A DNA stretch of 33,830 bases from an uncultured Bacteroidales bacterium (lineage in GTDB: Bacteria > Bacteroidota > Bacteroidia > Bacteroidales > UBA932), in NCBI GenBank assembly GCA_905233345.1, contig CAJODQ010000018.1:1-33830 (forward strand), given 5' to 3'. Position numbers and translations under genes: made by a program. This document shows positions 1 through 7,518 of the stretch, piece by piece (the first letter of the stretch is position 1; every line of letters begins with the position of its first letter). A model generated the notes under the pieces. It was not told the DNA's origin, searched no databases, and saw only the letters and a program-made list of their open reading frames with translations.

Positions 1-301
1 CAACCTTGGTGATGACGTACACTTCGCTTTTTGCCGCCTGCGTGTCGAGGCTCGCCGTGCCGTGCTCGCCCTTGATTATGACGCGGACGCCGCGCGGCAG
101 ACCCACGACACAGAAAAGATACTGGTAGAGGTAGTTCACCCACGCCGACTTCAAGGTCTTGCGCGTCTCGTCGTCCCAGCCCTTGACGACCGGCTTCGTC
201 AGGTGGCAGATGACATAGCCCGTCAGCCTGTCGTAGATCGCGAACTCGACGACCTTCTGCGGCTTCTCGTTCCCGCCGAACACGACATAGTGCTCATACC
301 A
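1..301 (-). other. Foreign-looking in-frame segment fused to mqnE; possible RNase H-fold (transposase-like) fragment
   Basis: The minus-strand frame of mqnE continues through this segment without a stop, but the protein no longer resembles a radical SAM enzyme. It contains [20 protein letters not shown], a helix-like stretch [20 protein letters not shown], then [19 protein letters not shown]. The order of a DD(M) pair, a hydrophobic strand ending in D-x-x-T-G, a helix, then GLP...GTAS is reminiscent of the catalytic core of Mu-like or integrase-type transposases. That is only a resemblance. No terminal inverted repeats or target duplication can be seen because the segment runs off the window. 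Confidence 0.35.
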
Positions 302-724
302 CATGTCGTCGATCTCGACGGCCGTGTAGGCCTTCACGGTGACGGGCCGCTGCGGCGTACCGTGCTCCTGCGCAAAGCCGTGCACCAATGCTATGATCTG
401 CCGGTAATAATCAAAAGATTTTTCAGGATGTACGCTGCCCACGATGTGGATCTCGGTCATGCCCGGCTCGAACTTCGCTTCGCAGTAGGGAAGGATGTCG
501 TCGAGGCCCATGCTCCAGGCGCCGGGCTGCGACGCGTCGTCGCGCCGGTAGGAGCAGAACTTGCAGCGGTGGGCACAGATGTTCGAGGGCTCGATGTGAA
601 AGTTGCGGTTGTACCAGATATGGTCGCCGTTGAGGTTTTTGCGTACAAAAGAAGACGCCGCCTGCAACTCCTGCAGGGGCGCCTCATAAAGCTCCAACAG
701 TTCTTTCCGACTCGTTCTTACCAA
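1..724 (-). CDS. mqnE: Aminofutalosine synthase MqnE, N-terminal part; downstream part aberrant, runs off window
   Basis: MqnE is the radical SAM enzyme that makes aminofutalosine in the futalosine menaquinone pathway. From 724 down to about 302 the reading frame matches the family: YNRNFHIEP, then the [4Fe-4S] motif CAHRCKFC (Cys codons at 575-577, 563-565 and 554-556), then [11 protein letters not shown] and [10 protein letters not shown]. After the Met codon at 302-304 the expected MqnE continuation is absent. The frame stays open but encodes unrelated sequence to the window edge (see the entry for 1-301). No ATG precedes the conserved start. A TTG at 722-724, overlapping the rpmH stop by 7 nt, is the most upstream plausible start; a TTG a few codons later is possible. 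It is probably co-transcribed with rpmH. Family assignment of the N-terminal part is firm; whether this is one intact gene is doubtful. Confidence 0.7.
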   Translation of the reverse strand, partial: MVRTSRKELLELYEAPLQELQAASSFVRKNLNGDHIWYNRNFHIEPSNICAHRCKFCSYRRDDASQPGAWSMGLDDILPYCEAKFEPGMTEIHIVGSVHPEKSFDYYRQIIALVHGFAQEHGTPQRPVTVKAYTAVEIDDMWYEHYVVFGGNEKPQKVVEFAIYDRLTGYVICHLTKPVVKGWDDETRKTLKSAWVNYLYQYLFCVVGLPRGVRVIIKGEHGTASLDTQAAKSEVYVITKV

Positions 725-870
725 AGGTCTTCGGAAGAGACGGTCAGTTTCTTGCGGCCGTGACGACGGCGTGCAGCAAGGACGCGACGTCCGTTGGGCG
801 TGGACATTCTTTCACGGAAACCGTGTTTGTTGCGGCGCTTGCGCTGGGAAGGTTGAAATGTACGTTTCAT
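718..870 (-). CDS. rpmH: 50S ribosomal protein L34
   Basis: A 50-residue, very basic protein beginning [20 protein letters not shown] and continuing with [20 protein letters not shown], which is the L34 signature along almost its whole length. L34 is a small protein of the large ribosomal subunit. The tail LTVSSEDLW is slightly longer than the E. coli form. The start ATG at 868-870 lies 33 nt downstream of a perfect Bacteroidota promoter (904-934). The stop codon overlaps the likely TTG start of mqnE, so the two are probably co-transcribed. It is too short for many automatic callers, but the assignment is secure. Confidence 0.96.
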   Translation of the reverse strand: MKRTFQPSQRKRRNKHGFRERMSTPNGRRVLAARRRHGRKKLTVSSEDLW

Positions 871-903
871 ATCTGTTTAATCTTGTATGCTGATTTGGGA
901 GCG

Positions 904-934
904 CAAAGATAAGGCTTTTCCTTTAATTTACAAA
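904..934 (-). promoter_or_regulatory. Bacteroidota-type promoter for rpmH
   Basis: On the minus strand TTTG (934-931) is followed by exactly 19 nt and then TATCTTTG (911-904). This matches the TTTG-N19-21-TAnnTTTG consensus of the Bacteroidota primary sigma factor. It sits directly after the rsmG stop codon, so rpmH is transcribed independently of rsmG. Confidence 0.8.
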
Positions 935-937
935 TTT

Positions 938-1555
938 TTATTGGGAGATTATCACAATCTTCTTCTCCTCGAACCAGGGATCGTCGAACCAGTTGGAAAT
1001 TGGTGCCACATAGAACTTTCCGCGGTCGAGGCGGCAGCGCCGGGCGCAGTCCGCGATCTCGGTGTCCAGGTCGCCGCCCTTGAGGTAGCAGACGGCCTTC
1101 GTGAACTTGCCTTTCACCCAGGGATAGAAGGTGGACAGGTCGGTGACGGCGCGGGACACCACGTAGTCAAATTTCCCCGGCAGGCTCTCGGCACGCGCCT
1201 GCACGCAGGTCACGTTGTCGAGCCCCAGTCCGTCGGCAACCGCCTGGGCCACTTTGACTTTCTTGCCGATGGAGTCGCAGAGCGTGAAGTGGACATCGGG
1301 GAAGAGGACGGCCAGCGGGATGCCGGGAAAGCCGCCGCCCGTGCCCAGGTCGAGCACCGTGCTGCCGGCTGGGAAATCCACCAGCTTGGCAATGGCGAGC
1401 GAGTGGAGGATGTGGTGCGTCAGCAGGTTGTCCATGTCCTTCCGCGAGATCACGTTGATGCGTTCGTTCCATTCACGATAGAGCTCCTCCATCGTGCGGA
1501 ACTGCGCCTGCTGGCGCTCGCTCAGGTTGGGGAAATACTTAGTCAGCGCTTCCAT
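938..1555 (-). CDS. rsmG: 16S rRNA (guanine-N7) methyltransferase RsmG
   Basis: A 205-residue class I SAM-dependent methyltransferase that methylates 16S rRNA at the N7 of G527. The family pattern is visible: an N-terminal helical part with NERINVISRKD, then LLTHHILHSLAI, the SAM-binding loop VLDLGTGGGFPGIPLA, and later FDYVVSRAV. The start ATG (1553-1555) gives the usual MEALTKYF... N-terminus. It lies inside the 3' end of the sigma-factor gene (17-nt overlap in another frame), suggesting translational coupling in a polA - sigma - rsmG transcript. Confidence 0.95.
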   Translation of the reverse strand: MEALTKYFPNLSERQQAQFRTMEELYREWNERINVISRKDMDNLLTHHILHSLAIAKLVDFPAGSTVLDLGTGGGFPGIPLAVLFPDVHFTLCDSIGKKVKVAQAVADGLGLDNVTCVQARAESLPGKFDYVVSRAVTDLSTFYPWVKGKFTKAVCYLKGGDLDTEIADCARRCRLDRGKFYVAPISNWFDDPWFEEKKIVIISQ

Positions 1556-2135
1556 CGGAGGGGTTTTCCACCATTTTTTCCAAGAGTTTGCGGGCCCGGT
1601 TGATGCGGGTCTTGACGGTTCCCAGGGGCAGTTCAAGCTCCTGGGCGATATCTTCGTAGGCGTAGTCCTTGATGAAGCGCAGCTCGGCGACCTGCCGGTA
1701 GCTGTCGGGCAGGTTCTGGATGCTGGCAATCAGGTCGCGCACCGCCTGGACGATGATGAAATCTTCTTCGGGCGTGCTGCCGGAGAGCACCTCGAGCGCC
1801 TCGTGTTCCGACGAGATGGGAACGGAGTTGATGGTGGCGCGGCTGCGGCGCAGGTGGTCGATGGCTTCGTTCTGGGCGATGTTGTAGAGCCAGGTGGAGA
1901 AGGCGTACTGCGGGTTGTAGCGATCGATGTTCATGAACGCCTTTTCGAAGCTGCGCTGGCAGATGTCCTCGGCATCTTCGGTCACGGAGACGTATTTCAG
2001 GATATGGGCCATGAGCGAGCTGCGGTACTTCTCCAGCAGCTGGGAGAAGGCCCCCTGGTCGCGTTTCAGCGCCAGTTCCACGAGGGCGTGGTCCTCCATC
2101 CGGACCTTAGTGGGCTTCTCTCCAGTTTTTGCCAT
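1539..2135 (-). CDS. RNA polymerase ECF-type sigma factor
   Basis: A 198-residue sigma-70 family protein with two recognisable regions. Sigma-2 is around residues 35-95 (TEDAEDICQRSFEKAF, then FSTWLYNIAQNEAIDHLRR). Sigma-4 is around residues 140-190 (LPDSYRQVAELRF, then a helix-turn-helix with EDIAQELELPLGTVKTRINR). No anti-sigma gene lies next to it, so the activating signal cannot be inferred. The ATG at 2135 overlaps the end of polA by 29 nt. A second in-frame ATG at 2099 lies 7 nt after the polA stop and starts MEDHALVELALKRD, which may be the true start. The 3' end overlaps rsmG by 17 nt. Confidence 0.93.
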   Translation of the reverse strand: MAKTGEKPTKVRMEDHALVELALKRDQGAFSQLLEKYRSSLMAHILKYVSVTEDAEDICQRSFEKAFMNIDRYNPQYAFSTWLYNIAQNEAIDHLRRSRATINSVPISSEHEALEVLSGSTPEEDFIIVQAVRDLIASIQNLPDSYRQVAELRFIKDYAYEDIAQELELPLGTVKTRINRARKLLEKMVENPSDGSAD

Positions 2136-4659
2136 AGTTACATTCGGTAAGCAAGGGGACTTTCAGCGTGCAGACGCTTTCCATCTCCTGTTTGACAAGT
2201 TCCACGATCCGGTCGCGCTCCTCAGGTACCACGTCGAACACCAGTTCGTCGTGGACCTGCAGCACCATGCGACTGCGGAGCCCTTCGGCATCGAGCCGCC
2301 GGCTGACGGCGATCATGGCCAGCTTGATGATGTCGGCCGCGCCGCCCTGGATGGGGGCGTTGATGGCGTTGCGCTCGGCCAGGCCGCGGGCGATGGCGTT
2401 CTTGCTGTTGATGTCGGGCAGGAAACGCTTGCGCCCGAAAAGGGTTTCGACATATCCCTTCTCGCGGGCCTCGGCAATGACGCGGTCCATGTAGGCCTTG
2501 ACGCCGGGATAGCTCTTGAAATATTCTTCGATGAAGTCGCGGGCCTCGGTGCGCGAGATGCCCATGCGCTGCGACAGGCCGAAGGCGGAAATGCCGTAGA
2601 TGATGCCGAAGTTCGCCACCTTGGCGTGCCGCCGTTGCTCGGCCGTGACCTGTTCGGGGGCTACATGGAAGATGCGGGCAGCTGTGGCGCGGTGCACGTC
2701 GGCGCCGTGGGCGAAACCCGCCACCAGGTGCTCGTCGCCGCTCAGGTGGGCCATCAGCCGCAGCTCAATCTGCGAGTAGTCGGCCGATACGATCCAGCCG
2801 TCCGGGTCGCTGGGCACGAAGGCCTCGCGGATCTTCATGCCGCGCTTGGTGCGGATGGGGATGTTCTGCAGGTTTGGCTTGACGCTGCTCAGGCGCCCCG
2901 TGGCGGTGAGGGCCTGGGTATAGGTGGTATGGACTTTTCCGTCGCGAGGGTCGGCAAGGGCCGGCAACGGGTCGATATAAGTCGAAAGAAGCTTCTTGAC
3001 GGCCCTGAATTCCAGGATATTGCCGATGATGGGATGGCGGTCCGCCATCTCGGTGAGGGTCTCTTCGTCGGTGGGGTAGTTGTCGCGCTGGTTCTTCTTC
3101 GCGCGGGGGTTCAGGCCGAGCTTCTCGTAGAGCACCACGCCGATCTGGCGGGGCGACGAGAGGTTGAGGGTCGGTTCGCCGGCCAGTTCGCGTGCCTCCT
3201 GCTCGATCTGCACCAGCTCTTTCGAGAGCACGCGGCTGTATTCGGCCAGCAGCTGCGGGTCGATCTTCACACCGTCGGCTTCCATGCGCGCCAGGATGCC
3301 GATCAGGGGCATCTCGATGCGGGTATAGAGCTCCCAGAGGCCCTGTTCCTGCAGCTCCTGGCGGAGGAAGGGCTCGATGCGGCCGGCGGCCACGCATTCG
3401 CGGGCGGCAGCTTTGTCTTCGAAGTCGAAAAGCATCATCTGGCCGTCCTGCGCCGCTTCGGTCAGCTCTGCGTCGAGGTAGTGGGCTGCCAGGGTGTCGA
3501 GCTTGTGGCTGCGCTCCGGATTGAGGAGGTAGTGCATGATCTCCACGTCGTAGAGCGGGCCCTGAAGGGCGGTGTGCTTGAGGCCGAAGCCGCATTTCTC
3601 CACGGCCGGGTCGGAGAGCAGGGGAGCGGCCTGGGCCAGTGGCAGGCTGCAGTAGTTGTCGCCGCAGGCCAGGATTATGGGGTCTCCCAGACGCACGGCC
3701 ACACGGCCGCTGCGGCGGGCTTCCTGCAGGAGGGTCGTGGCGGATACCGACTGGCAGCGCAGGGTCTCGCGTTTCTTTTCAGGGACCGGCGCCAGTTTCG
3801 GCACGAGACCGCGCAGGGAGTTGAATTCATAGTGGTCGAACAGCGCCGCGACCTGCTGTGCATCGGGCTGGCCGAGCTGCAGGCTCGTTTCGTCCGCGGC
3901 GATGTCCACGTCGGTCTTGATGGTGACCAGGGTCTTGCTCAGGCCGAGATGGGGGAGTGCGTCGCGGAAGGCGGCCTGGAGCTTGGGCGTGAGCTCATTG
4001 AGGTGATCCACGATGCCTTCCACGCTGCCGTACTTGGCCACGAGTTTGCGGGCGCCCACTTCTCCCACGCCGTCTACGCCTTTCACATTGTCGGCGGTAT
4101 CGCCCCAGATGGTCAGGATGTCGATGATCTGCAGGGGATCGTCGATGCCGTAGTGGGCGCAGATGGCCTCTTTCGAGACGATTTCGTTTTCACCGCCGCC
4201 CTTGCCGGGCTTGTATTGGAAAACGTGGTCGTCCACGATCTGGCCGAGATCTTTGTCGGGTGTTACCATGAAGACGTCGCAGTCCGGTGCGGCGAAGCGC
4301 CGGGCGAGGGTACCGATCACGTCGTCGGCCTCGAAGCCGGGCTTCATGAGCACCGGGATGTCGAGGGCACGCACGATTTCCGTCAGGGGTTCCAGCGCCG
4401 CCTTCACGAGTTCGGGCGTGGCGGTGCGGGTGGCCTTGTATTCCGGATAGAGTTCGTGCCGGAAGGTCTTGGCCGGGGGATCGAACATCACGGCCAGGTG
4501 CGTGGGCTGCTCCCGGGCAATGAGTTCGAGCAGGTATTTGGTGAACCCGAAGAGGATGGAAGTGTCCTCTCCCTTTGAATTGATCATGGGCCGGCGCAGG
4601 AATGCGTAGTACATCCTGAAGATCAGGGAGTGGCCGTCGATCAAGTAAAGGTTTTTCAT
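2107..4659 (-). CDS. polA: DNA polymerase I (5' nuclease and polymerase domains; proofreading site degenerate)
   Basis: An 850-residue repair and replication polymerase. The 5' nuclease domain (about 1-290) keeps its acidic motifs: LIDGHS, AVMFDPPAKTFRHELYPEYK, GFEADDVIGTL, VTPDKDLGQIV and GDTADNVKGV. The polymerase domain has motif A DYSQIELRL (627-635), motif B RRHAKVANFGIIYG (676-689) and motif C QVHDELVFDV (801-810). The middle 3'-5' exonuclease domain appears catalytically dead: the usual D-x-E strand reads RVAVRLGDPIIL (319-330) and later metal-binding residues are not evident. The start is at MKNLYLIDGHS. An in-frame ATG 18 nt upstream lies inside the promoter element at 4666-4673 and cannot be used by that transcript. 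The 3' end overlaps the sigma-factor gene. Confidence 0.97.
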   Translation of the reverse strand: MKNLYLIDGHSLIFRMYYAFLRRPMINSKGEDTSILFGFTKYLLELIAREQPTHLAVMFDPPAKTFRHELYPEYKATRTATPELVKAALEPLTEIVRALDIPVLMKPGFEADDVIGTLARRFAAPDCDVFMVTPDKDLGQIVDDHVFQYKPGKGGGENEIVSKEAICAHYGIDDPLQIIDILTIWGDTADNVKGVDGVGEVGARKLVAKYGSVEGIVDHLNELTPKLQAAFRDALPHLGLSKTLVTIKTDVDIAADETSLQLGQPDAQQVAALFDHYEFNSLRGLVPKLAPVPEKKRETLRCQSVSATTLLQEARRSGRVAVRLGDPIILACGDNYCSLPLAQAAPLLSDPAVEKCGFGLKHTALQGPLYDVEIMHYLLNPERSHKLDTLAAHYLDAELTEAAQDGQMMLFDFEDKAAARECVAAGRIEPFLRQELQEQGLWELYTRIEMPLIGILARMEADGVKIDPQLLAEYSRVLSKELVQIEQEARELAGEPTLNLSSPRQIGVVLYEKLGLNPRAKKNQRDNYPTDEETLTEMADRHPIIGNILEFRAVKKLLSTYIDPLPALADPRDGKVHTTYTQALTATGRLSSVKPNLQNIPIRTKRGMKIREAFVPSDPDGWIVSADYSQIELRLMAHLSGDEHLVAGFAHGADVHRATAARIFHVAPEQVTAEQRRHAKVANFGIIYGISAFGLSQRMGISRTEARDFIEEYFKSYPGVKAYMDRVIAEAREKGYVETLFGRKRFLPDINSKNAIARGLAERNAINAPIQGGAADIIKLAMIAVSRRLDAEGLRSRMVLQVHDELVFDVVPEERDRIVELVKQEMESVCTLKVPLLTECNYGKNWREAH

Positions 4660-4665
4660 ATCCTG

Positions 4666-4673
4666 CAAATATA
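4666..4673 (-). promoter_or_regulatory. -7 promoter element of polA
   Basis: The minus strand reads TATATTTG ending 6 nt before the polA ATG (4659), which implies a transcript with almost no 5' leader. No clear TTTG is present at the -33 position. Confidence 0.55.
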
Positions 4674-4753
4674 ACATTTTTTTTGAACGGACGGGAATAA
4701 AAAAATCTCGTTGAAAACTGGACGAAAAATTATGGTTTTTACTTTTGATTTGT

Positions 4754-4761
4754 TATATTTG
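4754..4761 (+). promoter_or_regulatory. -7 promoter element of the aminotransferase gene
   Basis: TATATTTG followed by C matches TAnnTTTG. It lies 30 nt upstream of the ATG at 4792. TATG at 4731-4734, with 19-nt spacing, is a one-mismatch -33 element. It is divergent from the polA promoter about 80 nt away. Confidence 0.6.
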
Positions 4762-4791
4762 CAAGAGAAACGAAATAAAACTATAAAAATC

Positions 4792-6000
4792 ATGGATATT
4801 ACCCCCCTTCTTTCCAACAATGCCCTGAGCATGCGTCGTTCCCAGATCCGCGACCTACTGAGCGTGGCGACCCGTCCCGAGATCATCTCCTTCGCCGGCG
4901 GCTTCCCCAACCCGGAAACCTTCCCGATGGAAGACCTGAAGAAGATCATGCAGGAAGTGCTCGACAAGGACGGTAATGCTGCGCTGCAGTACGGCAGTAC
5001 CGACGGTGTCCTGGCCTTGCGCAAGGAAATCTCCAAGCTGTACAAGCGGGAAGAAGGACTGGACATCCCGGTCGAAAACATCCTGATCACGACGGCGTCG
5101 CAGCAGGCACTCGACCTGGTGTCCCGCGTCTTCATCAATCCGGGCGACGTGGTGGTCTGCGGCCTGCCGTCCTACCTGGGCGCGCTTCAGGCCTTCTGGT
5201 CGTACCAGGGCCAGCCCTACGGCCTGCGCCACAACCTCGGCCTGGACGAAGCCTGCAACGTGCTTTGCGCTACGGGCAAGAAGCCGAAATTCCTCTATTC
5301 GATCCCGGACTTCCAGAACCCCTCCGGTGAGACCATGTCGATTGAGGAGCGGGAATACGCTGTCGAAGTGGCCCAGAAGTACGACCTGCTGATCGTCGAA
5401 GATACCCCGTACAAGAACATTCGCTTCTCGGGCGAACGGCTGCCTTCGATGTACTCGATGGCGCCCGACCGCGTGATCATGCTGGGCACCTTCTCCAAGA
5501 CTTTCGTCCCGGGCTTCCGCCTGGGCTGGGTGGTGGCGCCCACCAATATCATCGACCGCCTCATCGTGGCCAAGCAGTCGGCGGACCTCTGCACGCCGGC
5601 CTTCACGCAGCTGGTGGCGGCCAGATACCTGGCTTCCGGTATCTACGACGAGAACCTGAAGAAGACCTGTGCGCTCTACAAGCGGAAGAAAGACTTGATG
5701 ATCCAGGCGTTCGAGAAATATATGCCGACCGGCGTGAAATGGACGAACCCCGACGGCGGCCTGTTCCTCTTCCTCAAGCTGCCGAAGCAGTACGACACCC
5801 GCGAACTCTTCGACATCGCCATCAAGGAGGACGTGGCTTTCGTCATCGGCGAGGCCTTCCACTGCGACGGTTCCGGCAAGAACACCTTGCGCATGAACTT
5901 CTCCTTCGCTTCCGACGAAAAGATCGTGGAAGGTGTCAAACGCTTGGCCAACGCCATCCGCCGGCTCTATGAGAAGCACGCCAAGGAGTTTGGCATCTAG
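4792..6000 (+). CDS. PLP-dependent aminotransferase, fold type I (2-aminoadipate/aromatic transaminase-like)
   Basis: A 402-residue class I/II aminotransferase of the group related to LysN and to the C-terminal domain of MocR regulators. Visible family features are FAGGFPNPETFP near the N-terminus, LQYGSTDGVLALRK, YSIPDFQNPSGETMS (about 169-183), VEDTPY (D204, Y207) and the PLP-lysine motif GTFSKTFVPGFRLGW (K236). Transamination of an amino acid with 2-oxoglutarate is expected, but the substrate cannot be read from the sequence. The start MDITPLLSNNAL at 4792 is preferred because the frame upstream crosses the promoter. It is a single-gene unit ending 17 nt before a strong terminator. Confidence 0.93.
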   Translation: MDITPLLSNNALSMRRSQIRDLLSVATRPEIISFAGGFPNPETFPMEDLKKIMQEVLDKDGNAALQYGSTDGVLALRKEISKLYKREEGLDIPVENILITTASQQALDLVSRVFINPGDVVVCGLPSYLGALQAFWSYQGQPYGLRHNLGLDEACNVLCATGKKPKFLYSIPDFQNPSGETMSIEEREYAVEVAQKYDLLIVEDTPYKNIRFSGERLPSMYSMAPDRVIMLGTFSKTFVPGFRLGWVVAPTNIIDRLIVAKQSADLCTPAFTQLVAARYLASGIYDENLKKTCALYKRKKDLMIQAFEKYMPTGVKWTNPDGGLFLFLKLPKQYDTRELFDIAIKEDVAFVIGEAFHCDGSGKNTLRMNFSFASDEKIVEGVKRLANAIRRLYEKHAKEFGI

Positions 6001-6017
6001 GACTCCCAATGGGCATA

Positions 6018-6056
6018 CAAAAAAGCGGTTGCGCAAAACGCAACCGCTTTTTTTTT
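6018..6056. terminator. Bidirectional intrinsic terminator between aminotransferase gene and tpiA
   Basis: A perfect 10-bp stem, AGCGGTTGCG (6024-6033) with CGCAACCGCT (6039-6048), encloses a 5-nt loop. A T-run follows on the plus strand and an A-run precedes it, giving a U-tract to transcripts from either side. It serves the convergent aminotransferase gene and tpiA. Confidence 0.93.
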
Positions 6057-6071
6057 CTGGCATCAGGCGCT

Positions 6072-6827
6072 TTACCAGGCCTGGGCGATAGCGATGAAGT
6101 CGTCGGCTTTCAGGGACGCGCCGCCGATCAGGCCGCCGTCGATGTCGGGGCAGGCGAAGAGTTCCTTCGCGTTGGAAGGCTTGCAGCTGCCGCCGTAGAG
6201 GATGGTGGTGTCTTCAGCTACTTTTTCGCCGAAGTGGGCGGCGATGGTCTCGCGGATGAAGGCGTGGATTTCCTGTGCCTGCTCGCTGGTGGCGGTCACG
6301 CCGGTACCGATGGCCCAGACGGGCTCGTAGGCGATGACGACGTGTTTCATCTGCTCGGGCGTCAGATCGAAGAGGACTTCGGAAATCTGGGAGGAGACGA
6401 CGTCGAAATGGTTGCCCATGGAACGATCTTCGTGTTTCTCACCCACGCAGTAGATCACTTTCAAGCCGTTCTCGAGGGCCAGGGCGATCTTCTTGACGAG
6501 TTTGGCAGAGGTCTCGCCGTAGTACTGGCGGCGCTCGGAGTGTCCGAGGATGGTGTAGCAGCAACCAACGCTCTTGAGCATCTCGGCCGACACCTCACCG
6601 GTGAAGGCGCCCTTCGGCTGGTCGGCGCAGTTCTGGGCCGAGAGGCAGACGGGGCTGTCCTTGAGCACCTCGGCCACGGAGGCCAGGTGGGTGAACGGCG
6701 GTGCGACGACGAGGGTCACGCCCTTGGAGATCTCATTGACTTTGGCGACGATGCCTTTGGCGAGTTCAACACCTTCGGCAACGGTGGTGTTCATCTTCCA
6801 GTTGCCAGCTACGATTTTCTTTCTCAT
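6072..6827 (-). CDS. tpiA: Triosephosphate isomerase
   Basis: Interconverts dihydroxyacetone phosphate and glyceraldehyde 3-phosphate in glycolysis and gluconeogenesis. The 251-residue protein has the full family pattern: GNWKMN with Lys11, ILGHSERR with the catalytic His96, AYEPVWAIGTG with the catalytic Glu168, and phosphate-loop sequences ILYGGSCKPSNA and GGLIGGASL. Length and start (MRKKIVAGNWKMN) are standard. It is transcribed divergently from marC and terminates at the hairpin at 6018-6056. Confidence 0.98.
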   Translation of the reverse strand: MRKKIVAGNWKMNTTVAEGVELAKGIVAKVNEISKGVTLVVAPPFTHLASVAEVLKDSPVCLSAQNCADQPKGAFTGEVSAEMLKSVGCCYTILGHSERRQYYGETSAKLVKKIALALENGLKVIYCVGEKHEDRSMGNHFDVVSSQISEVLFDLTPEQMKHVVIAYEPVWAIGTGVTATSEQAQEIHAFIRETIAAHFGEKVAEDTTILYGGSCKPSNAKELFACPDIDGGLIGGASLKADDFIAIAQAW

Positions 6828-6875
6828 GGTATGTTTAATTAGTTATGATTATCGTTCGGAGTACAAGACAATCTG

Positions 6876-6883
6876 CAAATATA
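6876..6883 (-). promoter_or_regulatory. -7 promoter element of tpiA
   Basis: The minus strand reads TATATTTG followed by C, 48 nt upstream of the tpiA ATG. The -33 position has no good TTTG. It lies only 11 nt from the divergent -7 element for marC. Confidence 0.55.
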
Positions 6884-6894
6884 GAAAATTATTG

Positions 6895-6902
6895 TATTTT
6901 TG
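6895..6902 (+). promoter_or_regulatory. -7 promoter element of marC
   Basis: TATTTTTG followed by C lies 22 nt upstream of the marC ATG. TCTG at 6872-6875 is a one-mismatch -33 element at 19-nt spacing and overlaps the tpiA promoter. Confidence 0.55.
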
Positions 6903-6924
6903 CGGCACCTAAATTGACAAAGAT

Positions 6925-7500
6925 ATGAGTTTCAGCTTCAAGGAGATCATCAGCGCGTTCATCGTGCTCTTCGCCATCATCGATATCACGGGGTCGATTC
7001 CCATCATCATCGACCTGCGCAGCAAGGGCGCCAAGATCAGCCCCTTGCGCGTTTCGCTCATCTCTTTCGTCATCCTCGTGGCCTTCCTCTTTGCCGGCGA
7101 AGGCCTTCTGTCCCTCTTCGGCGTGGAGATCAACTCCTTCGCTGTCGCGGGCTCCATCGTCATCTTCATCTACGGCATGGAGATGATCTTAGGCCGCGAG
7201 ATCATCAACAACGACGGCCCGGCCTCCGCCGCCAATGCCGTCCCCATCATCTTCCCGCTCATTGCGGGTGCCGGCGTGCTGACCACGCTGATTTCAATGC
7301 GTGCAGAGTATTCGATCCAGAACATCATCGTGGCCATCGCCCTCAACATGGTAGTGGTCTTCTTCGTGCTCAAATACGTCGACTGGGTCGAGCGCGTGCT
7401 CGGCCCGACCGTCATTTACATTCTCCGCAAGATCTTCGGTATCATCCTGCTGGCGATGGCCGTGAAACTCTTCACGACCAACATCGCCACGATGATATAA
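6925..7500 (+). CDS. MarC/UPF0056 family integral membrane protein
   Basis: A 191-residue very hydrophobic protein with about six membrane-spanning stretches. The family pattern of MarC proteins is seen: an N-terminal segment AFIVLFAIIDITGSIPIII, FAGEGLLSLFGVEINSFAVAGSIVIF, a central hydrophilic connection after GMEMILGRE, then AVPIIFPLIAGAGVLTTLI. The biochemical role of the family is not established; E. coli MarC is not itself a proven drug transporter. Seventeen nucleotides separate it from prmA, and the two are likely co-transcribed. Confidence 0.85.
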   Translation: MSFSFKEIISAFIVLFAIIDITGSIPIIIDLRSKGAKISPLRVSLISFVILVAFLFAGEGLLSLFGVEINSFAVAGSIVIFIYGMEMILGREIINNDGPASAANAVPIIFPLIAGAGVLTTLISMRAEYSIQNIIVAIALNMVVVFFVLKYVDWVERVLGPTVIYILRKIFGIILLAMAVKLFTTNIATMI

Positions 7501-7518
7501 ATTTTAATCCCAGCATAT

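Noticed and set aside
62-763. A 233-codon plus-strand frame at the window start
   Set aside because: It lies opposite the MqnE CxxxCxxC motif and L34; no recognisable domain.
1927-4578. An 883-codon open frame on the plus strand opposite polA
   Set aside because: It is a GC-driven shadow: polA motifs are intact on the minus strand, while this translation shows no domain pattern and is rich in His, Gly, Asp and Val from reverse-reading codons.
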